A program made the translations under genes and the position numbers. Below the pieces are notes generated by a model. It saw only the letters and a list, made by a program, of their open reading frames with translations. It was not told the origin of the DNA and ran no database searches. Below, in pieces: positions 34,624-42,651 of a DNA stretch of 64,000 nucleotides (within the stretch, counting starts at the first letter, position 1; every line of letters starts with the position of its first letter). Origin of the DNA: RBC038 sp041390625 (GTDB lineage Bacteria > Chloroflexota > Dehalococcoidia > UBA2979); assembly GCA_041390625.1 (NCBI GenBank), contig JAWKPM010000001.1, positions 248,001-312,000 of the forward strand, given 5' to 3'.

Positions 34624-37293
34624 CTACCCCAGCAGGTCGCGCAGCACGTACTGCAGGATGCCGCCGTGGCGGTAGTACTCGACCTCTACGGGCGTGTCGA
34701 TGCGCGACCGGACGTGGAAGGTGGTCTCGGTGCCATCGTCCGCGGTCGCCCGTACGAGGAGCTGCTGGCGAGGCGATAGCCCGGCCTCGATGCCCTCGAT
34801 GTCGAAGCGCTCGGTGCCGGTGAGGCCGAGTGCAGCGACGCTCGCGCCCTCGGTGAACTCGAGGGGCAGGATGCCCATGCCAATGAGGTTCGAGCGGTGA
34901 ATCCGCTCGAACGATTGCGCGATCACGGCCCTCACCCCCTGGAGCGCAGGGCCCTTGGCCGCCCAGTCACGCGAGGAGCCGGTGCCGTACTCGCGGCCGG
35001 CCAGCATGATCAGCGGCGTCCCCTCGCGCTGGTAGCGCTCGGCGGCATCCCAGAGCGGCATGACCTCGCCGTCGGGCAGGTGCCGGGTCCAGCCGCCCTC
35101 GCGATCGACGAGCTGGTTCTTCAGTCGCACGTTCGCAAACGTGCCGCGCATCATCACCTCGTGGTTGCCGCGGCGGGCGCCGTAGGTGTTGTACTGGCTC
35201 CGAGGCACCTCGTTGCTGTCGAGGTACTGCGCGGCGGGGCTGTCCGCGGCGATCGCGCCGGCCGGCGAGATGTGGTCGGTCGTGACCGAGTCACCGAGAA
35301 CGCCGAGAGCGCGCGCGTCGCGGATGTCCTTCGGGTCGACCGGCACGCGAGGCAGGTTCTCGAAGAACGGTGGGCGGCGGATGTAGGTCGAGGCCTCGTC
35401 CCAGGCGAAGCGCTCGCCGGTCGGCACCTCGAGGTTCTGCCAGCGCTCGTCGCCGTTGAAGACGTCCGCGTACTCGCGGCGGAACATCTCGGAGCGCACC
35501 GAGGTCTGGATAACCGACATGACTTCCTGCTGGCTCGGCCAGATGTCGCGAAGGTGCACCGGCCGCCCGGCGTTGTCCTCGCCGATGGCGTCCTTCGAGA
35601 GGTCGATGTCCATCGTGCCCGCGAGGGCGTACGCGACGACCAGCGGAGGCGACGCGAGGTAGTTCGCCCGCACCTCGTTGTGCACGCGTGCCTCGAAGTT
35701 GCGGTTGCCGGACAGGACGGATGCGACCGTCAGGTTGCCCTCCTGGACGGCCTTGCCCACCTCGTCGGGGAGCGGACCGGAGTTGCCGATGCACGTCGTG
35801 CACCCGTAGCCGACGAGGTTGAAGCCGAGCTCATCGAGGTACTCGGTGAGGCCCGCGTCATCGAGGTAGTCCGTGACCACCTTCGAGCCGGGTGCGAGGC
35901 TGGTCTTCACCCACGGCTTCGTGCGCAGGCCGAGCTCGGCGGCCTTCTTCGCCAACAGGCCGGCCCCGACCATGACTTCGGGGTTCGAGGTGTTGGTGCA
36001 CGAGGTGATGGCGGCGATCACGACCGCCCCGTTCGCGAGGTCGTACGAGACCTGGTCTTCCACGTGGACGGGGTCACGGCTCGCGCCGGCGGCCACGGCC
36101 TCCTCGATGGTCGCGTGCGCCGAGGCCTGCGCCTCGCTCAGCGGGATGCGGTCCTGCGGGCGCTTCGGGCCGGCGAGACTCGGCTCGATAGTGCCGAGGT
36201 CGAGCTCCAACACCTCGCTGAAGATCGGGTCCGGCGTGTCGTCGGTGCGGAAGAGCTGCTGCGCGCGGCAGTAGGCCTCGACGAGGGCGATCTGCTCGTC
36301 GTCGCGTCCGGTGAAGCGCATGTAGTTCAGCGTCTCGTCATCGACCGGGAAGAAGCCGACGGTGGCCCCGTACTCCGGGCACATGTTCGCGATCGTCGCG
36401 CGCGCGGCCAGCGGCAGGCCGGTGAGGCCCGTGCCGTAGAACTCGACGAACTTGCCCACGACGTTGCGGCCGCGCAGCAGCTCCGTGGCGCGCAGGACGA
36501 GGTCGGTCCCGGTCGCCCCCTCGGGAAGTCGACCCGACAACTTCACGCCGACGACCTGGGGGATGAGCATCGAGACCGGCTGGCCGAGCATGGCCGCCTC
36601 CGCCTCGATGCCGCCGACGCCCCAGCCGACGATGCCGAGGCCGTTGATCATCGTGGTGTGGGAGTCCGTCCCGACGAGCGTGTCGGGATACGCCTGCCCG
36701 TTGCGGGTCATCACCACGGTCCCGAGGTACTCGAGGTTCACCTGGTGCACGATGCCCGTGTCGGGCGGCACGACACGGAAGTGGTCCAGCGCCGTCTGAC
36801 CCCAGCGCAGGAACTGGTAGCGCTCGCGGTTCCGCTCGAACTCCCGCTCGGCGTTCATCGAGAACGCCATCGTCGTACCGAACTCGTCGACCTGTACGGA
36901 GTGGTCGATCACGAGGTCGACGGGCTGCACCGGGTTGATCTTCTTCGGGTCGCCGCCCATCTCGGCCATCGCGTCGCGCATGGCGGCGAGGTCGACGATG
37001 CAGGGGACGCCGGTGAAGTCCTGCAGCAGGACGCGAGCCGGCATGAACGCGATCTCGGTGTCCGGCTCGGCAGCGGCGTCCCAGCGCCCGACCGCTTCGA
37101 TCTGGTCGCGCGTGACGCCGACGCCGTCCTCGAGACGCAACAGGTTCTCGAGGAGGATGCGCGTCGTGAACGGCAGCTTCGCCAGGTCGACCCCGAGAGC
37201 CTGCGCCGCGGCATCGAGGCGGTAGATCTCGTGGCTCGCACCGCCGACCTCGAGGGTCGAACGTGCGCCGAAGCTGTTCAGGGACTCGGGCAT
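34624..37293 (-). CDS. acnA: Aconitate hydratase A
   Basis: The 889-residue protein is full length for AcnA/IRP-type aconitase. The three cluster cysteines are in SCTNTSNPE and GCTTCIGNSG. The N-terminal LLENLLR, the GTDSHTTMINGLG motif and the C-terminal swivel domain (GREYGTGSSRDWAAKG) are all present. It isomerises citrate to isocitrate in the TCA cycle. It stands alone on the minus strand with a GGGAG-type ribosome binding site. Confidence 0.95.
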   Translation of the reverse strand: MPESLNSFGARSTLEVGGASHEIYRLDAAAQALGVDLAKLPFTTRILLENLLRLEDGVGVTRDQIEAVGRWDAAAEPDTEIAFMPARVLLQDFTGVPCIVDLAAMRDAMAEMGGDPKKINPVQPVDLVIDHSVQVDEFGTTMAFSMNAEREFERNRERYQFLRWGQTALDHFRVVPPDTGIVHQVNLEYLGTVVMTRNGQAYPDTLVGTDSHTTMINGLGIVGWGVGGIEAEAAMLGQPVSMLIPQVVGVKLSGRLPEGATGTDLVLRATELLRGRNVVGKFVEFYGTGLTGLPLAARATIANMCPEYGATVGFFPVDDETLNYMRFTGRDDEQIALVEAYCRAQQLFRTDDTPDPIFSEVLELDLGTIEPSLAGPKRPQDRIPLSEAQASAHATIEEAVAAGASRDPVHVEDQVSYDLANGAVVIAAITSCTNTSNPEVMVGAGLLAKKAAELGLRTKPWVKTSLAPGSKVVTDYLDDAGLTEYLDELGFNLVGYGCTTCIGNSGPLPDEVGKAVQEGNLTVASVLSGNRNFEARVHNEVRANYLASPPLVVAYALAGTMDIDLSKDAIGEDNAGRPVHLRDIWPSQQEVMSVIQTSVRSEMFRREYADVFNGDERWQNLEVPTGERFAWDEASTYIRRPPFFENLPRVPVDPKDIRDARALGVLGDSVTTDHISPAGAIAADSPAAQYLDSNEVPRSQYNTYGARRGNHEVMMRGTFANVRLKNQLVDREGGWTRHLPDGEVMPLWDAAERYQREGTPLIMLAGREYGTGSSRDWAAKGPALQGVRAVIAQSFERIHRSNLIGMGILPLEFTEGASVAALGLTGTERFDIEGIEAGLSPRQQLLVRATADDGTETTFHVRSRIDTPVEVEYYRHGGILQYVLRDLLG

Positions 37294-37394
37294 GTCGGGC
37301 TCCCGCCTTCGTTACGTGCGGTCGTGTTCATGTGAGCGAATCATACGAGCCTGAACGCGAGCCATCGAGCGACTGGGCCCGGCGCGGGGCGCCG

Positions 37395-37970
37395 TCAGAC
37401 CTCGGAGTAGCGGAAGCAGGTCAGCTCGTGGTCGTTGACCATGCCCGAGGCCTGCATGAACGCATAGCAGATGGTGGGACCGACGAAGCCGAAGCCGCGC
37501 TTCTTGAGCTCGCGGCTCATCCGCTTCGAGTCGTCGGTCTCCGCCGGCAGCTCAGCCATCGAGGCGAACTCGTTCCGTCGAGGTGCGCCGCCGACGAGCC
37601 CCCACAGGTACGAATCGAGCGAGCCGTGCTCGCGCTGCACCTCGAGGGTGGCGCGCGCGTTCGCGATCGTGGCGCGCACCTTCGCACGATTGCGGATGAT
37701 GCCGGCGTCCTCGAGGAGCCGCGCCGCGTCGGCGTCGCCGTAGGCGGCGATGCGCGCGATGTCGAAGCCCTCGAACGCCCGGCGGTAGCCCTCGCGACGC
37801 TTGAGGATGGTGCTCCAGGAGAGGCCGGCCTGAGCGCCCTCGAGGGTGAGGAGCTCGAAGAGGGCACGATCGTCGTGGAGCGGGACGCCCCACTCCTCGT
37901 CGTGGTAGGCGAGCATCAGCGCGTCGCCGCCGTCACTCCATGCGCAGCGCGTTGGTCCCTCGAGGGTCAC
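37395..37970 (-). CDS. tag: DNA-3-methyladenine glycosylase I
   Basis: The ~191-residue enzyme matches Tag: TRCAW at the N-terminus, YHDEEWGVPLHDD, LLTLEGAQAGLSW, GIIRNRAK, and the C-terminal NDHELTCF. The first Cys and His with the last His and Cys form the zinc snap typical of the family. It excises 3-methyladenine from alkylated DNA. GTG 37970 is used because it places the conserved core at the usual distance; GTG 38027 would add 19 unconserved residues. Neither has a clear SD. Confidence 0.9.
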   Translation of the reverse strand: MTLEGPTRCAWSDGGDALMLAYHDEEWGVPLHDDRALFELLTLEGAQAGLSWSTILKRREGYRRAFEGFDIARIAAYGDADAARLLEDAGIIRNRAKVRATIANARATLEVQREHGSLDSYLWGLVGGAPRRNEFASMAELPAETDDSKRMSRELKKRGFGFVGPTICYAFMQASGMVNDHELTCFRYSEV

Positions 37971-38100
37971 GCGCCGACGGCCGTCCCGCAGGCCGAGCAG
38001 AAGCGAGCACCCTGGACCACGTGTCACCTCATTCTGTGCTCGGCCGATGCTACGGCCTCGGACGGTACCTCGCCTCGCGAGCGTGATGGGGGATCCGCTG

Positions 38101-38130
38101 TTGAACCTCGATGAGGCGGGGCGGTACTGT
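38101..38130 (+). promoter_or_regulatory. Promoter of the tRNA-Val/Leu/Arg cluster
   Basis: TTGAAC (38101-38106) and TACTGT (38125-38130) with an 18-base spacer stand upstream of tRNA-Val. They could drive all three tRNAs. Confidence 0.5.
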
Positions 38131-38156
38131 GTCTCACGGCGACGCGTGGACGGTGC

Positions 38157-38233
38157 GGGCGGTTAGCTCAGTTGGTACGAGCGCTCGCTTCACACGCGAG
38201 AGGTCACTGGTTCAAGTCCAGTACCGCCCACCA
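38157..38233 (+). tRNA. tRNA-Val (anticodon CAC)
   Basis: The acceptor stem is GGGCGGT/ACCGCCC, the anticodon loop TTCACAC on stem CTCGC/GCGAG, and the T arm has TTCAAGT. CCA is encoded. It is the first of three clustered tRNAs. Confidence 0.95.
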
Positions 38234-38279
38234 ACCCACGTCGACGGCGCCTCGAGGCCATCGAGGCGTTGAAGAAGCA

Positions 38280-38367
38280 GCCGAAGTGGCGGAATCGGCA
38301 GACGCGCTACGTTCAGGGCGTAGTGGGGTTTACCCCCGTGTGAGTTCGAGTCTCACCTTCGGCACCA
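38280..38367 (+). tRNA. tRNA-Leu (anticodon CAG)
   Basis: This is a class II tRNA with a long variable arm (TGGGGTTTACCCCCG region). The acceptor is GCCGAAG/CTTCGGC, the anticodon stem CTACG/CGTAG has loop TTCAGGG, and CCA is encoded. Confidence 0.95.
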
Positions 38368-38404
38368 GCTTCGGAACGGGGTTCGAGTTCGGGGATCGGA
38401 TCGT

Positions 38405-38480
38405 GCGCTCGTAGCTCAGTGGATAGAGCGCTGCCCTGCGGAGGCAGAGGCCGCAAGTTCGAATCTTGCCGGGCGCACCA
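38405..38480 (+). tRNA. tRNA-Arg (anticodon GCG)
   Basis: The acceptor is GCGCTCG/CGGGCGC, the anticodon stem CTGCC/GGCAG has loop CTGCGGA, the T arm has TTCGAAT, and CCA is encoded. An encoded G34 differs from the usual ACG (inosine) Arg tRNA of many bacteria. Confidence 0.9.
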
Positions 38481-38710
38481 TTTCCCCTCTTCCCCTCGAC
38501 AACATCGTTCCCCGCGGAACCCCGATCGATCCCCGCGAATTCATCGCGTCACTGACTGAGGCCGCATCGTCGCGCCCCACGTCAGGGTGACGCGGCAGCC
38601 CGCCCCGGGGAGACCCTCACTCCGCCCCCTGTCCTCGCTCGCGCACCGCTCGATGATCGACGTGACCGCACGTTCCATCGAAGGTCCTTCGGACTCGAAT
38701 CGGAGCCGAC

Positions 38711-39757
38711 ATGCTCGCGCGTGCCTTGCGCCGTTGGAGGAACGAGGAGTCCGGCCAGGCGCTGGTGCTGACCGGACTCGCCTCGCTTGCACTGATCGGC
38801 ATGGCTGCGCTCGCCCTCGACATCGGCATGCTTCTCGAGGCGCGGCGGCAGACCCAGAACGCCGCTGACGCCGCTGCGCACGCCGCGGCTCAAGAGATGC
38901 CGGACCAGGCCGCCGCCGAGGCTGCGGCCCAGCTCTACTGGGACCTCAACGCACCGACCCTCGGCAACGCGACCCTCGAGGTCAGCTTCCCCGACAGCCG
39001 CAGCGTGCGCGTCGAGGCCAGCAACGAGATCGACTTCATGCTGGCGCCTGTGCTGGGCATCGACTCGGGCGACGTGACCGTGGCCGCCGAGGTCGGCGCC
39101 GACGCGCTTCCCGCCGATGTGGTGATCGCGATGGACACCTCGGGCTCCATGTGCGCGGACTCGCACGGTCTGCGCCTGACCTGCCCCGGCGGTGTGACCC
39201 TGCACCCGTGGCAGGAGGTCGAGGAGGCCACGCTGGCGTTCCCCGACTACCTCCTCACCCACACCGAAGACTGGCTGGGCCTCGTCTCGTTCTCGACGGA
39301 GCCGCACCGCGAGATGCCGATGAGCCAGGGCTACGCCTCATACCCGACGCACGTCGGAAACCTGCACCCCGACGGCTACACGAACATCGGGGGCGCGCTG
39401 GAGGAGTCGATTCGCACGATCAACCAGGGCCGTCCGAACGCGGGCCACTCGAAGATCATCGTGCTGGTCACGGACGGCATCCCGAACGTGTACCCGGGAC
39501 ACGGCAGCAACTGGAACATCTGCGGTGGGTCGGGGTGCTCGCAGGCGTACAACTACGGGCGCACCCAGGCCGAGGCCGCCGCGGCCCAGGGCATCCGCGT
39601 CTACACGATCGGCCTCGGCGACGGCGTGAACAGCACCTATCTCGCCGAGCTGGCCTCGACGGGCAACGGCTCGTACGTCGAGTCCCCGACCGCCGACGAC
39701 CTCGAGGAGGCGTTCGCCGAGGTCGCGCGTCGCGCCCGCATCGCCTTCACCGAGTAG
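38711..39757 (+). CDS. Tad-type pilus-associated protein with von Willebrand A domain
   Basis: The 348-residue protein has an N-terminal TadE/TadG-like segment: a basic tail, ESGQALVLTGLASLALIGMAALALD membrane region (shortened here), and a QNAADAAAHAAA stretch. A VWA domain follows (~135-335) with MIDAS residues DTSGS and later TDGIPN. TadG-like proteins accompany Flp/Tad pili, and the VWA part probably binds metal and a protein ligand outside the cell. No other tad genes are in the window. GGAG lies before the ATG. The 230 bases upstream, after the tRNAs, show no gene. Confidence 0.8.
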   Translation: MLARALRRWRNEESGQALVLTGLASLALIGMAALALDIGMLLEARRQTQNAADAAAHAAAQEMPDQAAAEAAAQLYWDLNAPTLGNATLEVSFPDSRSVRVEASNEIDFMLAPVLGIDSGDVTVAAEVGADALPADVVIAMDTSGSMCADSHGLRLTCPGGVTLHPWQEVEEATLAFPDYLLTHTEDWLGLVSFSTEPHREMPMSQGYASYPTHVGNLHPDGYTNIGGALEESIRTINQGRPNAGHSKIIVLVTDGIPNVYPGHGSNWNICGGSGCSQAYNYGRTQAEAAAAQGIRVYTIGLGDGVNSTYLAELASTGNGSYVESPTADDLEEAFAEVARRARIAFTE

Positions 39758-39771
39758 GCGAGGACCGAGGC

Positions 39772-41220
39772 TCAGGCGATCGGGCCTCGCGAGGCCGACG
39801 CGCCTCGACCGCGGCTCGCGTAGTGCGGGCTCTGGCCGAAGAACACCTCGGCGGACTCCATCACCGTCTCGGACAGCGTCGGGTGCGCGTGAATCGCCAG
39901 CTGCACGTCGGCGGCGCGCGCGCCCATCTCGACGGCCAGCACCCCCTCGGCAATGAGCTCGCCGGCATTCGTGCCGACGATCCCCACCCCGAGGACGCGC
40001 TCGGTGCCGCGCTCCAGCACGAGCTTCGTCAGGCCCTCGGTGCGACCGAGGGTCGTCGCGCGGCCCGAGGCGGTCCACGGGAACTTCGCGATATCGACCT
40101 CGATGCCCTGCTCCCGCGCGCCGAGCTCGGTGAGGCCGCACCACGCGAGTTCGGGGTCGGTGTAGACCACGGCGGGGATCGCGGCCGGCGCGAAGGCTGC
40201 GGGACGTCCGGCGATCGCCTCGACTGCCACACGCGCCTCGTGGGTCGCCTTGTGGGCCAGCATCGGGTGGCCGGCCACGTCGCCGACGGCGTAGATCGAG
40301 GCCTCAGCGGTCCGGCGCTGCTCATTCACTTCGATGAAGCCGCGGGCATCGAGGCGCACGCCCGTCGACTCGAGGCCAAGGTCCTTCGTGTTCGGCGCGC
40401 GACCGACCGCGACGAGCACCTTCTCGACCGTGCGCGTCTCTTCGTCGCCGGTCGCCGGCTGCAGCGTGACGCGCACGCCGTCGCCGACATCCTCCATCGA
40501 GGTCACACGCGTGTCGAGCAGCACTTCGGCCACGCCGTCCTCGACGACACGCGCGAGCGGCGTCACGAGGTCGCGGTCGGCGCCCGGCAGGAGGCCCGAG
40601 GTCATCTCGACGATCGTGACCTCGGAGCCGAGCGCGGAGTAGACGGTCGCCATCTCGAGGCCGATGTAGCCGCCGCCGACGATCAGCAGCGTCTGGGGCA
40701 CGTTGTGCAATTCGAGCGCGGCCGTCGAGTCCATCACCCGAGGCGAGTCGACGCGCAGCGCGCCGGGCGCGAGCGGCACGGAGCCCGTCGCGACGATCGC
40801 GGCATCGAAGCCGACTTCGACGAGCTCGCCGTCGCGGCGGACGTGCAGGGTCTGGGCGTCGCGGAATCGTGCCATGCCTCGGATGTGCTCGACTTTGCGC
40901 TGGCGCGCGAGCGTGCCGAGGCCACCGACCAGGCGGCCGACGACGCGATCCTTCCACGCGCGCAGCTCATCGAGGTCGATCTCGGGCTGGCCGAAGCGGA
41001 TGCCCCACGCCTCGGCCTCGCGAGACTCGCGGATGAGACGCGCTGCGTGCAGGAGCGCCTTCGAGGGGATGCAGCCTCGATAGAGACAGACGCCGCCCGG
41101 GTGCTCCTCGGGATCGATGAGGGTGACGTCCATGCCGTACTCGGCCGCGAGGAAGGCGGCGGGATACCCGCCGGGGCCCGCCCCGATCACCGCCAGACGG
41201 ATCGGCTGCTCCGAGGTCAT
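39772..41220 (-). CDS. lpdA: Dihydrolipoyl dehydrogenase (E3)
   Basis: The 482-residue flavoprotein has the FAD motif VIGAGPGG, the redox disulfide in GGVCLYRGCIPSK, a second NAD-binding GGGYIGLE motif and the C-terminal HAHPTLSE with the catalytic His-Glu pair. CLYRGC replaces the more common CLNxGC. It reoxidises dihydrolipoamide on the E2 subunit encoded immediately upstream, passing electrons to NAD. It is the last gene of the lipB-lipA-aceE-aceF-lpdA operon, seven bases after aceF. Confidence 0.95.
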   Translation of the reverse strand: MTSEQPIRLAVIGAGPGGYPAAFLAAEYGMDVTLIDPEEHPGGVCLYRGCIPSKALLHAARLIRESREAEAWGIRFGQPEIDLDELRAWKDRVVGRLVGGLGTLARQRKVEHIRGMARFRDAQTLHVRRDGELVEVGFDAAIVATGSVPLAPGALRVDSPRVMDSTAALELHNVPQTLLIVGGGYIGLEMATVYSALGSEVTIVEMTSGLLPGADRDLVTPLARVVEDGVAEVLLDTRVTSMEDVGDGVRVTLQPATGDEETRTVEKVLVAVGRAPNTKDLGLESTGVRLDARGFIEVNEQRRTAEASIYAVGDVAGHPMLAHKATHEARVAVEAIAGRPAAFAPAAIPAVVYTDPELAWCGLTELGAREQGIEVDIAKFPWTASGRATTLGRTEGLTKLVLERGTERVLGVGIVGTNAGELIAEGVLAVEMGARAADVQLAIHAHPTLSETVMESAEVFFGQSPHYASRGRGASASRGPIA

Positions 41221-41227
41221 CTCGGTC

Positions 41228-42625
41228 CTACCCCTCCAGCGCGATCAGCAGCGGCTCCGCAATTGCCTCGGCGATCCACGTGAGGAATCGGGCGCCGTCC
41301 GCGCCATCGATGATCCGATGGTCGTGCGAGAGCGAGAGCGGCATCTGCAGTCGAGGCTCCCACTTGCCGTCCTCGAAGACCGGCACCTGCTGCGCCCGCC
41401 CGACCCCGAGAACGGCGACCTCGGGATAGTTGATGATGGGCGTGAACTCGCCGATGCCCATCCCCCCGAGGTTTGTGAGCGTGAAGGTCCCGCCTCGCAT
41501 CTCGTCGACGGTCAATGAGCCGTCGCGCGCTCGCTCCGCGAGGTCGGACAATTCGACGGAGAGCTCGACGATGTTCTTGTCGTCGACGCCTCGGATGACG
41601 GGCACCGTCAGCCCGCGCTCGGTGTCCACCGCAACACCGATGTCGTAGTAGCGCTTCAGGATCAGCTCGTTGCTGGCCATGTCGAGACTGGCGTTGAAGC
41701 GCGGGTGCGCCTTCAGCGCCGCAGCGACGATCTTGAGCAGGATGACCGTCACGGTGAGCGAACCACCAGCGTCGGCGGCACGCTGCTTGTAGCGCTGCCG
41801 CAGCGCCTCGAGCTCGGTCACATCCACGGTGCGGTGCAACGTCACGTGCGGCACGACGGCCCACGAGGCCGCCATGTTGCGCGCGACGGTGCGTCGGAAC
41901 CTCGAGAGCGACTCGCGCTCGACCGGGCCGAACGCAGCGAATTCCGGCAGCGGCGGGATCTCGATGCCCGGGGCCGCTGTCGAGGAGGCTGGCGCCGCCA
42001 GGGCCGCACGAGGCGCCTCGCGGGCCGCGCGCTTCACGTCCTCCTCGTCGATGCGGCCGCCCGGCCCCGACCCTCGGACCCTCGCGATGTCGACGCCGAT
42101 CTCGCGGGCGAGGCGGCGGACGGTGGGCGACGCGAAGGGCGGCACACTCGATGACGCGGCCGGTGCCTCGGGCTGTTGTTCCACGGAAGGGACTGCGTCG
42201 CGCTCTTCGCCGCCCTTCGCCGGTGCTGCGACTTCGGGCTTCGGCTCCCGTTCTACGGGAGCGGCCTCGGCCGCGCCTTGGTCCGGCCCCTCCTCGGCCG
42301 GCGCCTCCACGGGCGCCGCGCCGGCGCGTGGCTCCTCGGATGAGGCAGCCTCTGGCGCCGACGGTTCCTCGGCGGGCGCCGAGGCGGATGCGGCGCCGTC
42401 GAGGGTGAGCAGTCGCTGGCCCACCTTGATCGTGTCGCCCACCTTCACGAGGACACCGGTGACCGTCCCGGCCACCGAGGACGGCACATCGAGGGTGGCC
42501 TTCTCCGTCTCGATCTCGAGGATGGGCTGATCGACCTCGACAGCATCGCCAACGGCGACGAGCACCTTGAGGACGTCCGCATCCTCGATGCCCTCACCCA
42601 GCTCCGGAAGTACGAAATCGGCCAC
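41228..42625 (-). CDS. aceF: Dihydrolipoamide acetyltransferase (E2) of pyruvate dehydrogenase
   Basis: The 465-residue protein has a single lipoyl domain (~1-77; lipoyl-lysine in ETEKATLDVPS), an Ala/Pro/Glu linker (~78-150), and a peripheral subunit-binding domain (ASPTVRRLAREIGVD onward, ~160-200). A catalytic acyltransferase domain ends with SHDHRIIDGADGARF. E. coli AceF has three lipoyl domains; one is enough for function. GTG 42625 is chosen because GAGGAG lies six bases upstream and the protein then starts at the lipoyl domain. A 26-base gap separates it from aceE. Confidence 0.92.
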   Translation of the reverse strand: MADFVLPELGEGIEDADVLKVLVAVGDAVEVDQPILEIETEKATLDVPSSVAGTVTGVLVKVGDTIKVGQRLLTLDGAASASAPAEEPSAPEAASSEEPRAGAAPVEAPAEEGPDQGAAEAAPVEREPKPEVAAPAKGGEERDAVPSVEQQPEAPAASSSVPPFASPTVRRLAREIGVDIARVRGSGPGGRIDEEDVKRAAREAPRAALAAPASSTAAPGIEIPPLPEFAAFGPVERESLSRFRRTVARNMAASWAVVPHVTLHRTVDVTELEALRQRYKQRAADAGGSLTVTVILLKIVAAALKAHPRFNASLDMASNELILKRYYDIGVAVDTERGLTVPVIRGVDDKNIVELSVELSDLAERARDGSLTVDEMRGGTFTLTNLGGMGIGEFTPIINYPEVAVLGVGRAQQVPVFEDGKWEPRLQMPLSLSHDHRIIDGADGARFLTWIAEAIAEPLLIALEG

Positions 42626-42651
42626 GAACGCTCCTCGCTGGTTGGTCCGCG

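Noticed and set aside
34897..37335. 812-codon plus-strand open frame opposite aconitase
   Set aside because: It is the high-GC shadow of acnA; its translation is His/Arg/Val-rich without motifs and it lies entirely over a well-supported gene.
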